Shown: positions 1-7,967 of the stretch, piece after piece | Numbering within the stretch: position 1 is the stretch's first letter | Layout of the letters: each line of letters starts with the position of its first letter | Assembly (NCBI RefSeq): GCF_000373985.1 | Contig: NZ_KB893084.1 | Coordinates: forward strand, 1-38,739 | Length of the DNA: 38,739 nt | From: Desulfobacter curvatus DSM 3379 | Lineage (GTDB): Bacteria; Desulfobacterota; Desulfobacteria; Desulfobacterales; Desulfobacteraceae | Reading direction: 5' to 3' | Notes under the pieces: generated by a model | The model's input: only the letters and a program-made list of their open reading frames with translations | Told to the model about the DNA's origin: nothing | Databases searched by the model: none | Made by a program: the position numbers and the translations under genes

Positions 1-138
1 TTATGTCATGCTGGCGCAGCACTTTCTTTTTCGACTCAGGCAAAAAGTAAAAAAAACTGCTTAAGTTTAGCCATGGTTAAAAAATTGGTCCAAGTTGTTT
101 TGTCGATCAATTCTTTTACATGGAAAGGGGCTATAAAT

Positions 139-240
139 ATGATAAAGTATCACCTCAAACGTAACGACATTGCGTATGAAAGCCATAGAAAAAGAACGAT
201 GGCTCTCGCTAAAGAGTTAGGTGTTCAAGTGTCGCTGTAG
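139..240 (+). CDS. Small hypothetical ORF (33 aa)
   Basis: A 33-codon ORF begins with ATG after a GAAAGGGG ribosome-binding-like stretch and ends in TAG. The peptide is basic (MIKYHLKRND start) and is not a family I recognise. The reading frame is short and could be chance, or the remains of a larger gene, since the surrounding DNA looks like degraded accessory sequence. The first 138 bases of the window hold nothing I can name. Confidence 0.2.
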   Translation: MIKYHLKRNDIAYESHRKRTMALAKELGVQVSL

Positions 241-285
241 TGTTAAATCAGCTCGATAAAGACATGTCTCAATCTGGGGGCCACT

Positions 286-759
286 TCAATGGCAGACCTG
301 TTCCCCTTTTTTCTTCTCTCTCTTTTTGCTAATTTTCATGGTGATTGAAGCTGTAAAAACTATTTGTTCATCAGTGTCATAAACAGTGACCGGAACTTCA
401 ACTTCACCTTCTTCATCTAATTTAATATTGCTTCCATCGGCTACAGCTCTTAGATCAGTTCTTGCTTTAGCCAAGTATTTTACAGACATGGCTTTTGGAA
501 TCCATCTTAATTCTTCGGAAATAGAGACCTCTGTCATTGTTCCGGCCACTAATTCTGCCGCATTACACATAGCTATCGCATGAACAGTGCCTAAATGATT
601 TTGCACTTCTCTGGTATTTGGGAAGGATGCTTCAGCATAATGAGGCCTAACTTCATTAAAGACAGGATTTATTGTTTTAAAGTATGGTGCATATTCAGTT
701 ACAAGATATGTAAACGCTTCATTTCCTGACGTTTTGTAAAGCTCTAGTACTTCGTTCAT
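286..759 (-). CDS. Hotdog-fold protein, DUF4442 / YiiD C-terminal-like
   Basis: The 157-residue product has the size and pattern of DUF4442 hotdog proteins, related to acyl-CoA thioesterases. Visible hallmarks are a central helix with HAIAMCNAAELVAG, then strands with VKYLAKARTDLRA and VPVTVYDTDEQIVFTA, the usual order in these folds. The frame could open at a TTG at 774, but the ATG at 759 is chosen because an AAAGGG Shine-Dalgarno lies six bases upstream of it. It stands alone on the minus strand; the attC-like site at 834-886 lies upstream, so it may be a captured cassette gene. Substrate is unknown. The family call is fairly secure; the enzymatic activity is inferred. Confidence 0.65.
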   Translation of the reverse strand: MNEVLELYKTSGNEAFTYLVTEYAPYFKTINPVFNEVRPHYAEASFPNTREVQNHLGTVHAIAMCNAAELVAGTMTEVSISEELRWIPKAMSVKYLAKARTDLRAVADGSNIKLDEEGEVEVPVTVYDTDEQIVFTASITMKISKKREKKKGEQVCH

Positions 760-833
760 CGTAAACCCTTTCAATGTATTGGCTGATGATATTTATTTAA
801 TTTAAGTATCTCCGGAATCACCGGAATCTGCAT

Positions 834-886
834 GCTTTTCAGCGGGCGCGCTATTTTTGCGCTCCGCTGCAAAAGCCTTGTTAGGC
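834..886 (-). other. Integron attC-like site (half missing)
   Basis: Read on the minus strand, six bases after a stop codon (886 down to 834), GCCTAACAAGGC is followed by a long imperfect hairpin: CTTTT and CAGCGG arms pair with their complements 840-845/864-869 and 834-839/871-876, with an unpaired base at 870. GCCTAAC fits the RYYYAAC R'' box and the bulged stem is typical of attC. The opposite GTTRRRY R' box is absent (sequence continues ATGCAGATT), so this would be a truncated or decayed site. Confidence 0.45.
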
Positions 887-890
887 TGGA

Positions 891-1073
891 TTAAGCATTT
901 TCTGGATGGAGAATATCCATAAATCGAGACATAAGTTCATGCAAATCTTCATTGTTCAAAACACCTTCTGCTGGCGCTAAACACCCTGCAAGCATATCAT
1001 AGGCAATTCGTTTTTCATTAAATACCTGCTCCGTAAATTGATGACCATTTTGCCTAAGAATCTCATGTTTCAT
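891..1073 (-). CDS. Hypothetical 60-aa protein, or 3' part of a broken TIR gene
   Basis: A 60-codon ORF (MKHEILRQNG start, ending FMDILHPENA) lies in the same frame as the TIR fragment at 1077-1217, separated only by TAG CTC. I do not recognise the peptide; it does not look like the remaining strands of a TIR domain. It ends immediately before the attC-like site, the usual place for a cassette gene to end. It may be a separate small gene using its own ATG, or the tail of a chimeric pseudogene. No clear Shine-Dalgarno precedes its ATG. Confidence 0.35.
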   Translation of the reverse strand: MKHEILRQNGHQFTEQVFNEKRIAYDMLAGCLAPAEGVLNNEDLHELMSRFMDILHPENA

Positions 1074-1076
1074 GAG

Positions 1077-1217
1077 CTATCGCACAGACGACCATTCATC
1101 ACCACCTAATATTTTCTTATCCCACCAAACATTCCAACCAATTTCGGAAAATAATTCTGCGAGAATGGCTGCTTTTAACCTGTCCTCACTTCCATAACTA
1201 ATAAAAACATCAATCAT
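1077..1217 (-). pseudogene. TIR-domain protein, N-terminal fragment
   Basis: The 46 residues begin MIDVFISYGSEDRLKAAI and continue to GWNVWWDKKILGGDEW, which are the first strand (DVFISY), the SED loop and the second strand of a TIR_2 domain as found in bacterial NAD-degrading defence effectors and signalling proteins. The frame then stops at TAG just after the position where a full TIR domain (about 130 residues) would continue to its catalytic glutamate. The missing part is not found in any downstream frame, so this is a truncated remnant and not an active NADase. A readthrough of TAG into 1073-891 would give about 107 residues, still without recognisable TIR strands. Confidence 0.6.
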
Positions 1218-1461
1218 TATGAAACTCCATACTCCAAGAAACAGCCCGATTTAAATGACTGGCGTAACAAAGCTGATCTGTGGTTTGTCTTTTCTTTCAT
1301 GCTTACTTATCCAAACAGTGATAACACTCAAAAAGTACGAATATCAATAAAAATCTGTTGCCACTATTCGAAATGATTCGCAAAGGGTTTCAATTAAAAT
1401 TTGCGATAAAATGCAGATTGTTGACCCATAGAACAGTGAGGGTAAGGGAGAGGGAATGGAC

Positions 1462-1489
1462 TCAGGAAGCCCCCAAAAAGGGGGCCTGA
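1462..1489 (-). terminator. Hairpin after livF, possible terminator
   Basis: GCCCCC (1469-1474) and GGGGGC (1480-1485) form a stem around an A5 loop, extended by TCAGG and CCTGA. It sits 12 bases beyond the livF stop, so it probably ends the liv transcript. In the liv direction there is no U-tract after the stem, so it may act as a 3' stabiliser or need Rho. The stretch 1218-1461 holds nothing else I can identify. Confidence 0.5.
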
Positions 1490-1501
1490 AAAAATTTACA
1501 A

Positions 1502-2218
1502 CTATATGCCTAAATAGGCCTCTTTAATGTGGGGATTGCCTAAAAGTTCATCGGCCTTGCCCTCCAGGGCAATTCTGCCGTGTTCCAGCACATAGCCACG
1601 GTCTGACAGACGCAGTGAATGGTTGACGTCCTGTTCCACCAGCAATACGGTGGTTCCTTGGTCGGCTATTTTCCTGATGGTCTCAAAAATGCTGTTGACC
1701 AGAACCGGGGCCAATCCAAGGGACGGCTCATCCAGCATCAGGATTTTGGGCCTGGCCATAAGTCCCCGGCCAATGGCCACCATCTGCTGCTCCCCGCCGG
1801 ACAGAGTGAGGGCGGTTTGATTTTCCCGCTCTTTAAGTCGAGGCAGCATCTCATATACCTGGGCCAGGGTGTGCTCTTTATGCTTATCAGCTTCCTTATT
1901 ATAGGCGCCCACAATAAGGTTGTCTTTTATGGTCATCAGAGAGAAAAGCCTGCGCCCTTCCGGGACATGGACAATGCCGTGGTTGACGATCTCTTCGGGG
2001 GGCAGGGTATGCATGGAACGGCCCTTAAAAAAAATCTGACCGGAAGACGGTTTCATCAATCCTGAAATGGTGCGAAGCAATGTGGATTTCCCGGCACCGT
2101 TGCCGCCGATGATGGAGACTACCTCTCCTTCCTCAATGCGCATGGACAAGTCAAAGATGACCTGGACATCCCCATAACTGACATCAATGTTATTTACCTC
2201 AAGAAACCCCATATTCAT
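1502..2218 (-). CDS. livF: Branched-chain/amino-acid ABC transporter ATPase LivF
   Basis: One of the two cytoplasmic ATPases of a LIV-type (HAAT) importer. The 238-residue length is normal for LivF. Walker A is GGNGAGKST (about residues 38-46), the signature is LSGGEQQM, Walker B is ILMLDEPSLGL, and the switch histidine lies in LLVEQDVNHSL. The start codon overlaps the end of livG by 20 bases, showing translational coupling; a second in-frame ATG two codons on is an alternative start. It is the last gene of livKHMGF. The transported ligand cannot be read from the ATPase. Confidence 0.93.
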   Translation of the reverse strand: MNMGFLEVNNIDVSYGDVQVIFDLSMRIEEGEVVSIIGGNGAGKSTLLRTISGLMKPSSGQIFFKGRSMHTLPPEEIVNHGIVHVPEGRRLFSLMTIKDNLIVGAYNKEADKHKEHTLAQVYEMLPRLKERENQTALTLSGGEQQMVAIGRGLMARPKILMLDEPSLGLAPVLVNSIFETIRKIADQGTTVLLVEQDVNHSLRLSDRGYVLEHGRIALEGKADELLGNPHIKEAYLGI

Positions 2219-2924
2219 CTCCCAGATATGCTTTGATCACGTTTTCGTCGGATGCCACCGTTTCAGGGGTTCCTTCTGCGATTTTTTTCCCGAAATGGAT
2301 AACAACAATACGGTCGGATAACGCCATGATGGCCCGCATGATATGCTCAATAACTAGAATAGTAATACCCTGCTCACGCAAAAACCTTATAATTTCAACC
2401 ATTTCATCCACCTCAGCCGGCCGCAGACCGGCCATAACCTCATCCAGAAGCAGCAGTCTTGGCGCTGTGGCCAGGGCCCGGGCAATCTCCAGGCGTTTTC
2501 TGTCCGCAATGGTCAAATCCGATGATTTGGCATCCTTTTTGTCGTCAAAATTGAGCAGCTTCAGCACTTCAATAGCCTTGGCCTCGGCTTCGCCCCTGCT
2601 GGATGTGTTGGCAAAGGCCCCCACAGTAACATTATAAAGCACACTTTTGGACGCAAAGGGTTTCACGATCTGAAATGTACGGGCGATTCCTTTTTTGCAC
2701 AGGTCCCATGGCTTTTGTCCATTGATCACCTGACCGTCAAAAATCACCTCTCCTTTTGTGGGGGGAAACACTCCTGCAATGCAGTTGAATGCCGTGGACT
2801 TTCCGGCTCCGTTGGGACCAATAACCCCGAGAATTTCGCCTTTTTCCATGGACAGACTCAAACTGTCCACCGCCGTAAGGCCGCCAAACCGCTTGGTCAC
2901 ATCCTTTAACTCAAGAAGACTCAT
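2199..2924 (-). CDS. livG: Branched-chain/amino-acid ABC transporter ATPase LivG
   Basis: Partner ATPase of LivF, 241 residues. Walker A is GPNGAGKST and Walker B is LLLLDEVMAGL, followed by the switch histidine in LVIEHIMRAIMAL. The signature motif is the non-canonical LTIADRKRLEIARAL in place of LSGGQ; such variation is common in LivG proteins, so an active importer is still expected because the LivF signature is canonical. The ATG overlaps the livM stop as ATGA, and livF starts inside its 3' end. Confidence 0.93.
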   Translation of the reverse strand: MSLLELKDVTKRFGGLTAVDSLSLSMEKGEILGVIGPNGAGKSTAFNCIAGVFPPTKGEVIFDGQVINGQKPWDLCKKGIARTFQIVKPFASKSVLYNVTVGAFANTSSRGEAEAKAIEVLKLLNFDDKKDAKSSDLTIADRKRLEIARALATAPRLLLLDEVMAGLRPAEVDEMVEIIRFLREQGITILVIEHIMRAIMALSDRIVVIHFGKKIAEGTPETVASDENVIKAYLGDEYGVS

Positions 2925-4027
2925 TTATCCCCTCCTTTGATGAAGCCATCGGTCATACGGTTGACCACCCTGTCGTATAACCGGGTCAAGGGCTCCTGCA
3001 GTCCCCGGGGTTGATAGATCATCACCAAAATGAGCACAACACCGTATATCACCAGATGCATGCCGGGCAGAATATCCCCAAAATAAATTCTCGACAGATC
3101 ACTGACCGGCCGAAGCAGCAATGCCCCCAAAACGGGTCCGGCAATGGAACCCCGGCCGCCGATCAAAGCGATAAAGGCAATCTCAAAGGAAATATCAAGT
3201 GAAATCGTACTTTTAGGATGAATAAACAAAGAGAACTGGGCGTAGAAAGTCCCGGCCAGGGCCGTGAAAAAGCAGCTTAACGCCATGGCAATCACCTTGG
3301 CCCGGGAGACATTGACGCCAAGCGCCTGGGCCGCTTCGGGCTCCTCTCCGCCGGCGGTCAGGTAATATCCCAGCTTGGATCTGGAAACCGCCCAGGTCAA
3401 AAACAGAATAATCAGCAGCATGGCCAGGATAATGTAGTAATACGGTACCTTGGATGAAAACATAAAATGGGCCCAACCAATATTCAACGGTGGAATCTGT
3501 AATCCCCTGGGGCCATTGAGTTTGAACGGGCCCAGGTAGTCTATGTTCTCAACCATGACGCGTACGCCTTCGGCAAAAGCGATGGTGGCCAGGGCAAAGT
3601 AGGCCCCGCGCATTTTTAAGGTGGGAAGCCCGATGATCATGCCGGCGGCAACAGCTATAATACCCCCAACGAACATACCCAGCCAGGGACTGATGCCGTA
3701 CTGGAGAGAAAGTATCGTTGAGGTATATGCACCGATGCCCAAAAATACCGCATGCCCCAAAGGCAGGACACCTGCAAATCCACCCACCATGTTCCAGGAG
3801 GTGGTTAGATAGGCGTAAAAAAATATTAAAACAATGATATGCAGCCAGGTAGGACTGCTGATAACAGCCGGCAATGCCAGCACCAGGATCAACACCGCCC
3901 CGAGCAGCACCTTGTTAATGGTGTCCTTAACCACCTGCCGAGCCAGGGCGGATCGGTCAAGAAAGGCGTCGTCCGTCTCGTAAGGCGTGTTGTTGTCCCC
4001 TGTGCCTGCTATGGGTTTACCAGTCAT
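2921..4027 (-). CDS. livM: Branched-chain/amino-acid ABC transporter permease LivM
   Basis: Inner-membrane permease of the LIV importer, 368 residues. After a polar N-terminal extension of about 40 residues there are 9-10 hydrophobic segments and the family motif GGRGSIAGPVLGALLL near the C-terminus. It overlaps livH by 11 bases and livG by 4. The N-terminal extension (TGKPIAGTGDNN and following) is longer than in the E. coli protein, which is common in deltaproteobacterial LivM. An internal start is possible but no better ribosome-binding site was seen. Confidence 0.92.
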   Translation of the reverse strand: MTGKPIAGTGDNNTPYETDDAFLDRSALARQVVKDTINKVLLGAVLILVLALPAVISSPTWLHIIVLIFFYAYLTTSWNMVGGFAGVLPLGHAVFLGIGAYTSTILSLQYGISPWLGMFVGGIIAVAAGMIIGLPTLKMRGAYFALATIAFAEGVRVMVENIDYLGPFKLNGPRGLQIPPLNIGWAHFMFSSKVPYYYIILAMLLIILFLTWAVSRSKLGYYLTAGGEEPEAAQALGVNVSRAKVIAMALSCFFTALAGTFYAQFSLFIHPKSTISLDISFEIAFIALIGGRGSIAGPVLGALLLRPVSDLSRIYFGDILPGMHLVIYGVVLILVMIYQPRGLQEPLTRLYDRVVNRMTDGFIKGGDK

Positions 4028-4904
4028 ATTTTACTCCGAACAATCCTGAAGGTTTAACAAAAAGGACCAGAAGAAACAGACCGTATACAATGGCCTCTGT
4101 CCATGTAGCGGTCATGAACTGGGGCCCAACGGATTCGATGATCCCGACAATGATCCCGCCGATGATGGCCCCGGGAATGGAGCCGAGCCCGCCTAACACA
4201 ACGATGATAAATCCTTTAATATCGAACAGAACCCCCACGGAAGGAAAGGTATTGTAAAAAGGAACCAGGGTGACGGCGGCAACACCGGCCACTGCCGTGC
4301 CGAGCCCGAAGGCCATGTTGTATATTTTGTACTGGTTAATGCCGGACAGACTGGCTGCATCGCGGTCAAGGCTGCATGCCCTGATGGCACGCCCTGTCCT
4401 GGTTTTCTGAAAAAAATAGTATACGGCAAAGGCGGTTGCCACAGCGGTAACGGCACCCCACAGTTTGGGAACGGAGATAAACATCTCGCCCAGCTCTATC
4501 ATTTTGCCCTGGAGCGGATTATCCGGAAGGGAACGGTATTGCGGCCCAAAAATCATCAGGGTCAGATTATCCAGCACATACCACACCCCGGTGGTGACAA
4601 TAATCACCGTACTGGGTTCCCGGACATCTTTTTCTGCTTTGAAAATGGGCTTTATCACAATATCCTGCAGATAGTATCCAAACACATACATGACGGGAAC
4701 AACTATAACCAGAGCCAGGTAGGGATGAAGCCCAGACAGGACAATGGTCCAGTAGGCGACGTACATACTGACCATCAAAAGAGTGCCGTGGGCAAAGTTG
4801 ACCACTTTGAGCACCCCGAAAATAATGGTCAACCCCAGGGCGGTCAGCCCGTAAATCGAGCCCATAAGGATGCCGTTGATTGTATCTTCAATTAAATAGA
4901 TCAT
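4017..4904 (-). CDS. livH: Branched-chain/amino-acid ABC transporter permease LivH
   Basis: Second permease subunit, 295 residues, with about eight membrane segments. It carries the typical N-terminus (NGILMGSIYGLTALGLTIIFG) split across the first helix, and the EAA-like loop GGLGSIPGAIIGGIIVG. The start is preceded by a GGAGA ribosome-binding site. Between it and livK lie 75 bases with no obvious terminator, so livK and livHMGF can be one transcript, although the binding protein is usually made in excess. Confidence 0.92.
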   Translation of the reverse strand: MIYLIEDTINGILMGSIYGLTALGLTIIFGVLKVVNFAHGTLLMVSMYVAYWTIVLSGLHPYLALVIVVPVMYVFGYYLQDIVIKPIFKAEKDVREPSTVIIVTTGVWYVLDNLTLMIFGPQYRSLPDNPLQGKMIELGEMFISVPKLWGAVTAVATAFAVYYFFQKTRTGRAIRACSLDRDAASLSGINQYKIYNMAFGLGTAVAGVAAVTLVPFYNTFPSVGVLFDIKGFIIVVLGGLGSIPGAIIGGIIVGIIESVGPQFMTATWTEAIVYGLFLLVLFVKPSGLFGVKYDW

Positions 4905-4979
4905 TCTTTTCTCCGGACGGTTCTATCCCGCTTTAAAAAGGGCTTGCCTTTTCAAAGCGGAACATTGAGATGGGCGTTT

Positions 4980-6221
4980 TTATGGTTTGGGAAAAACAGG
5001 GGTGTATCCGGCGCGTCTGGCGCTTTGGGGCCATACGGTAATTCGCTCAAGGCCGTTGCCCACATCATTGATCTGAACAAGGACCGGAGATGCATGGGAA
5101 TTCTGGCCGCTTTGGTCAAACTCAACGGCATCATACCCCACGATCATACCCGGGCCTGAGGTAAGGTTGGTCTCGGCAAGGGCCTTGCGGATGGCATCTT
5201 TGTCAAGGCTTGCGGCACGCTCCAGGGCATCTTTGATCACGTACATGGACAGATACGCGTCCACAGCCTCGCCGGTGAGGTTATAACCATATTTGGCCTT
5301 GTATTTTGCATTGGTCTCTTTAGCACCGGGTTTATTGATGTCGGCTTCCCACTCCACAATATCAAAAAGGTACCGGGCATTTTTACCCACAGCCTTGATA
5401 AAGAAGGGATCAGCATGTCCGCCGCCGGTGGCCACAATGGCTTTTAAGCGTACCTTGTACTCAGCCAGTGTGTTGGTTAAAAGAATGGCGTCTGCGGCAT
5501 TGGAAACCAGTAAAAGAACATCTGCCCGGGACCGTCTGATCTTCTGGACCACAGGACTCAGGTCGGTGGCGGTGGAGGGATAGGGTTCGTCCAGTACCAC
5601 CTCATATCCGTCTTGTTCGGCCAGTTTTTTCCACTGGCCTGCCATGCCTTTTCCCCAGTCGCCGTTTTCATAAACAAAGGCAAGTTTTTTCACAGGCGTG
5701 TTGAACTCGGCCTGCATATCTTTTAAAAAGGCGAATTGATCCCGGGTCCACCAGGAGTCCTTGGCAGCAATCCGGAATACGTTTTTAAACCCCTGTTCGG
5801 TAATTTTGTCGGACACGGAAACCGGTACGATAAAAGGCACCCCATAGCGTTCAGCCACGGCGGTGGTGGGATAGGTCACCGCAGAGTTCCAGCAGCCGGT
5901 GAGTACGTTGACCTTTTCGGTATTAATCAGCCGTTCAGCCTCAGATACGCCTTTTTCCGGTTTTGATTCGGAATCGGCATAGAGCATTTCAAGCTTGGCA
6001 CCGCCCAAGGATTTGATGCCGCCGGCTGCGTTGATTTCCTCAACGGCCATCTCCCTTGCATTTTTTCCCTGCTGGCCTACGGATGCAGAGGGACCCGATA
6101 AAGGGATAATGTTGCCGATCTTGATGGTTGTGTCATCTGCCGTGGCAGGGCCTGTAAAAATAAGTCCGCTGATTAAAAGCCCGGCGGCTGCCGTTGCGGT
6201 CCAAAAACGATTAAGCTTCAT
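4980..6221 (-). CDS. livK: Periplasmic amino-acid binding protein LivK-type
   Basis: Extracytoplasmic solute receptor of the importer, 413 residues. It starts with a Sec signal peptide (MKLNRFWTATAAAGLL, predicted cut after GPATA) followed by the Peripla_BP_6 opening IKIGNIIPLSGPSASVG. The longer frame opens at 6254, but ATG 6221 has a strong AAGGAGG at the right distance, so it is preferred. The family binds branched-chain amino acids, but homologues also take GABA, other amino acids, amides, urea or aromatic acids; with gabTD nearby, an amino acid such as GABA is possible. It is first in the operon and follows the sigma-54 promoter at 6307-6321. Confidence 0.9.
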   Translation of the reverse strand: MKLNRFWTATAAAGLLISGLIFTGPATADDTTIKIGNIIPLSGPSASVGQQGKNAREMAVEEINAAGGIKSLGGAKLEMLYADSESKPEKGVSEAERLINTEKVNVLTGCWNSAVTYPTTAVAERYGVPFIVPVSVSDKITEQGFKNVFRIAAKDSWWTRDQFAFLKDMQAEFNTPVKKLAFVYENGDWGKGMAGQWKKLAEQDGYEVVLDEPYPSTATDLSPVVQKIRRSRADVLLLVSNAADAILLTNTLAEYKVRLKAIVATGGGHADPFFIKAVGKNARYLFDIVEWEADINKPGAKETNAKYKAKYGYNLTGEAVDAYLSMYVIKDALERAASLDKDAIRKALAETNLTSGPGMIVGYDAVEFDQSGQNSHASPVLVQINDVGNGLERITVWPQSARRAGYTPVFPKP

Positions 6222-6306
6222 CTTTTCCTCCTTGTGGATGTTAAAATAGCGCAAAAACCATTAAACTTTTCGCACGTGGTTTCATAAACGTAATATTGCG
6301 TCATGA

Positions 6307-6321
6307 GCAAGGCGTGTGCCA
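6307..6321 (-). promoter_or_regulatory. Sigma-54 (-24/-12) promoter for livK operon
   Basis: On the minus strand the bases read TGGCACACGCCTTGC, matching the consensus TGGCAC-N5-TTGC at every fixed position. Transcription should start near 6296, leaving a leader of about 75 bases before the livK ATG. The gene for a sigma-54 activator lies immediately upstream. The match is seen directly; activity is inferred. Confidence 0.82.
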
Positions 6322-6375
6322 AAAGCTACGAATTGTTGAAAAATCAGGACTGCATGATTCTCGATCTTTTAATTT

Positions 6376-6392
6376 ACCACGAAGGTCACGAA
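6376..6392. repeat. Short ACCACGAAGGTCACGAA repeat
   Basis: This 17-mer is related to the ACCATGAAGGACATGAA unit in the fold-back element at 27741-27822. It lies between the sigma-54 promoter and the activator sites of the liv operon. Such units recur in many genomes; its role here is unknown. Confidence 0.4.
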
Positions 6393-6480
6393 CAGAAGAT
6401 TCGACTGTATAATTTTAATGAACCATTTAAAATGTGGTTAGAAATGGTGAGTGCTATCCAAACTTAAAAAATGACCTGCT

Positions 6481-6541
6481 GTCAACTTTGGGGGTCAACT
6501 ATAATTGACGACGTCAACTTTTATTGACACCATACGTCAAC
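6481..6541. promoter_or_regulatory. Cluster of GTCAA/TTGAC palindromes, candidate enhancer sites
   Basis: GTCAAC occurs four times (6481, 6494, 6513, 6536). Two of these form perfect inverted repeats GTCAA-N6-TTGAC at 6494-6509 and 6513-6528, centred 19 bases apart. The cluster lies about 200 bases upstream of the livK -24/-12 promoter, the usual distance for upstream activator sites, and overlaps the stop codon of the adjacent response regulator gene. The likely binder is that regulator; this is inferred. Confidence 0.6.
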
Positions 6542-7967
6542 TTTTATCCCGTTTCTTTAATCGCTTGCTCAACGCCTGTTTAGAGATCCCCAAAAGCCTG
6601 GCGGCCTGGCTCTGATTTTGATCGGTACGTTCCAGGGCCTGGTCAATGGCATATTCAGTCAGCGCGGCCAGGGTGGGAAACCCGCCCATTAAATCTTCCA
6701 GAACGGTGTCGCAGGTGGCGGGGATATCGGCTGAGTTGGATTGGGAGGCGGTTGAGACATCTGACAGCCGGTCCAGAATCGTGTTAACATCGAGGCTTGT
6801 GCCCGTACTTTGTGCCACGGCATCATAGATATAGGTTTTCAACTCCCGGATATTTCCCGGGAACGAGTGGGCGGCCAAAACGGCCGAAAACTGTTGCCCG
6901 GTGTCAACAACGGGTTTGCCCATGGCTTTGGCGGCCTGGTCCCTCAAATAGGCGGCGATCAAAGGGATATCCTCTTTGCGTTCCCGCAACGGAGGCACCT
7001 GGATCAGGTGGGTGGAAAGCCTGAAGAAAAGATCCGACCTGAACTGCTCCTGATCCACGGCCGCAAGCGCATTCCGGGATTTATTGGTTGCGGATATAAT
7101 CCGCGCCCGGCAGGTCCGGGGCCGGTCCGATCCCAGAGGATAAAAAATGCCTTCCTGGATTAACCGCAACAGCTTGACCTGGGAGGCAGCGGAAAGATCC
7201 CCGATCTCATCTAAAAACAGAGAGCCGCCCGCCGCCTTTTCCACCAGTCCCTCCCGGTGCTTGTCTGCGCCGGTGTAGGCGCCTTTACTGTGACCGAAAA
7301 GTGTGTCTGAGAACAGATTGTCATCAAGTCCTGCCACATCCACCGTAACAAAAGGGCCACCAAGCCCGGACACATCATGGATGGCGCGTGAGATCAGCTC
7401 CTTGCCGGTGCCGGTTTCGCCAAGAATTAGGATCGGCTCCCGGCTGGTGGAGATGGACTCAATATACTGGAACAGTCCGATCATCGTGGGATTTTGGGTA
7501 ATAATATGCTGAAAATGTTCCGGATATTTAAGATGCCGGTTAAAGGAAACCCCTTTAAGGGTGAAAACCTCATTTCGTAATGCGCAGATTTCCAGGGCAT
7601 TTCGCAGTGCCGAGGCAAAGGTATTCATGTTGATGGGCTTGACCAGATAATCATGGGCCCCTTGCTTTAAACACGCAACCGCACTTTCAATTTCTGAATT
7701 GGCCGTGATGATTACCACAGGAATGTGGGGATGGGTCACCCGGAGCTCTTTTAATACCTCAAGGCCCGATTTGTGAGGCATATTCAGGTCAAGAAAAAGG
7801 ACACATACACCAAGATCGGCCATCACACCAGGCAACCGTCGGCTGTCCTGGACCTGAACCACTTGGTTGACCCCCATGGAGGTGAGCAAAAAGCCGTACG
7901 CATCAAGTTCTGATACTTCATCGTCCACCAAAACCACAGGAACCTTTGAATGACTGAAATTAATCAT
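6537..7967 (-). CDS. Sigma-54-dependent response regulator, NtrC family
   Basis: The 476-residue protein has three parts: a receiver domain (about 8-125) with DDE acidic residues, phospho-acceptor Asp in LFLDLNMP (about D60) and Lys in DYLVKP; an AAA+ domain with Walker A GETGTGKE, Walker B GGSLFLDEIGDL and arginine fingers; and a C-terminal Fis-type helix-turn-helix (SQAARLLGISKQALSKRL). The sigma-54 contact loop reads GAYTGA where most have GAFTGA; Tyr at this place occurs in functional activators. ATG 7967 is chosen over the longer frame (8036) because the receiver domain starts there and it overlaps the kinase stop by eight bases. Likely target: the livK promoter downstream. Confidence 0.92.
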   Translation of the reverse strand: MINFSHSKVPVVLVDDEVSELDAYGFLLTSMGVNQVVQVQDSRRLPGVMADLGVCVLFLDLNMPHKSGLEVLKELRVTHPHIPVVIITANSEIESAVACLKQGAHDYLVKPINMNTFASALRNALEICALRNEVFTLKGVSFNRHLKYPEHFQHIITQNPTMIGLFQYIESISTSREPILILGETGTGKELISRAIHDVSGLGGPFVTVDVAGLDDNLFSDTLFGHSKGAYTGADKHREGLVEKAAGGSLFLDEIGDLSAASQVKLLRLIQEGIFYPLGSDRPRTCRARIISATNKSRNALAAVDQEQFRSDLFFRLSTHLIQVPPLRERKEDIPLIAAYLRDQAAKAMGKPVVDTGQQFSAVLAAHSFPGNIRELKTYIYDAVAQSTGTSLDVNTILDRLSDVSTASQSNSADIPATCDTVLEDLMGGFPTLAALTEYAIDQALERTDQNQSQAARLLGISKQALSKRLKKRDKS

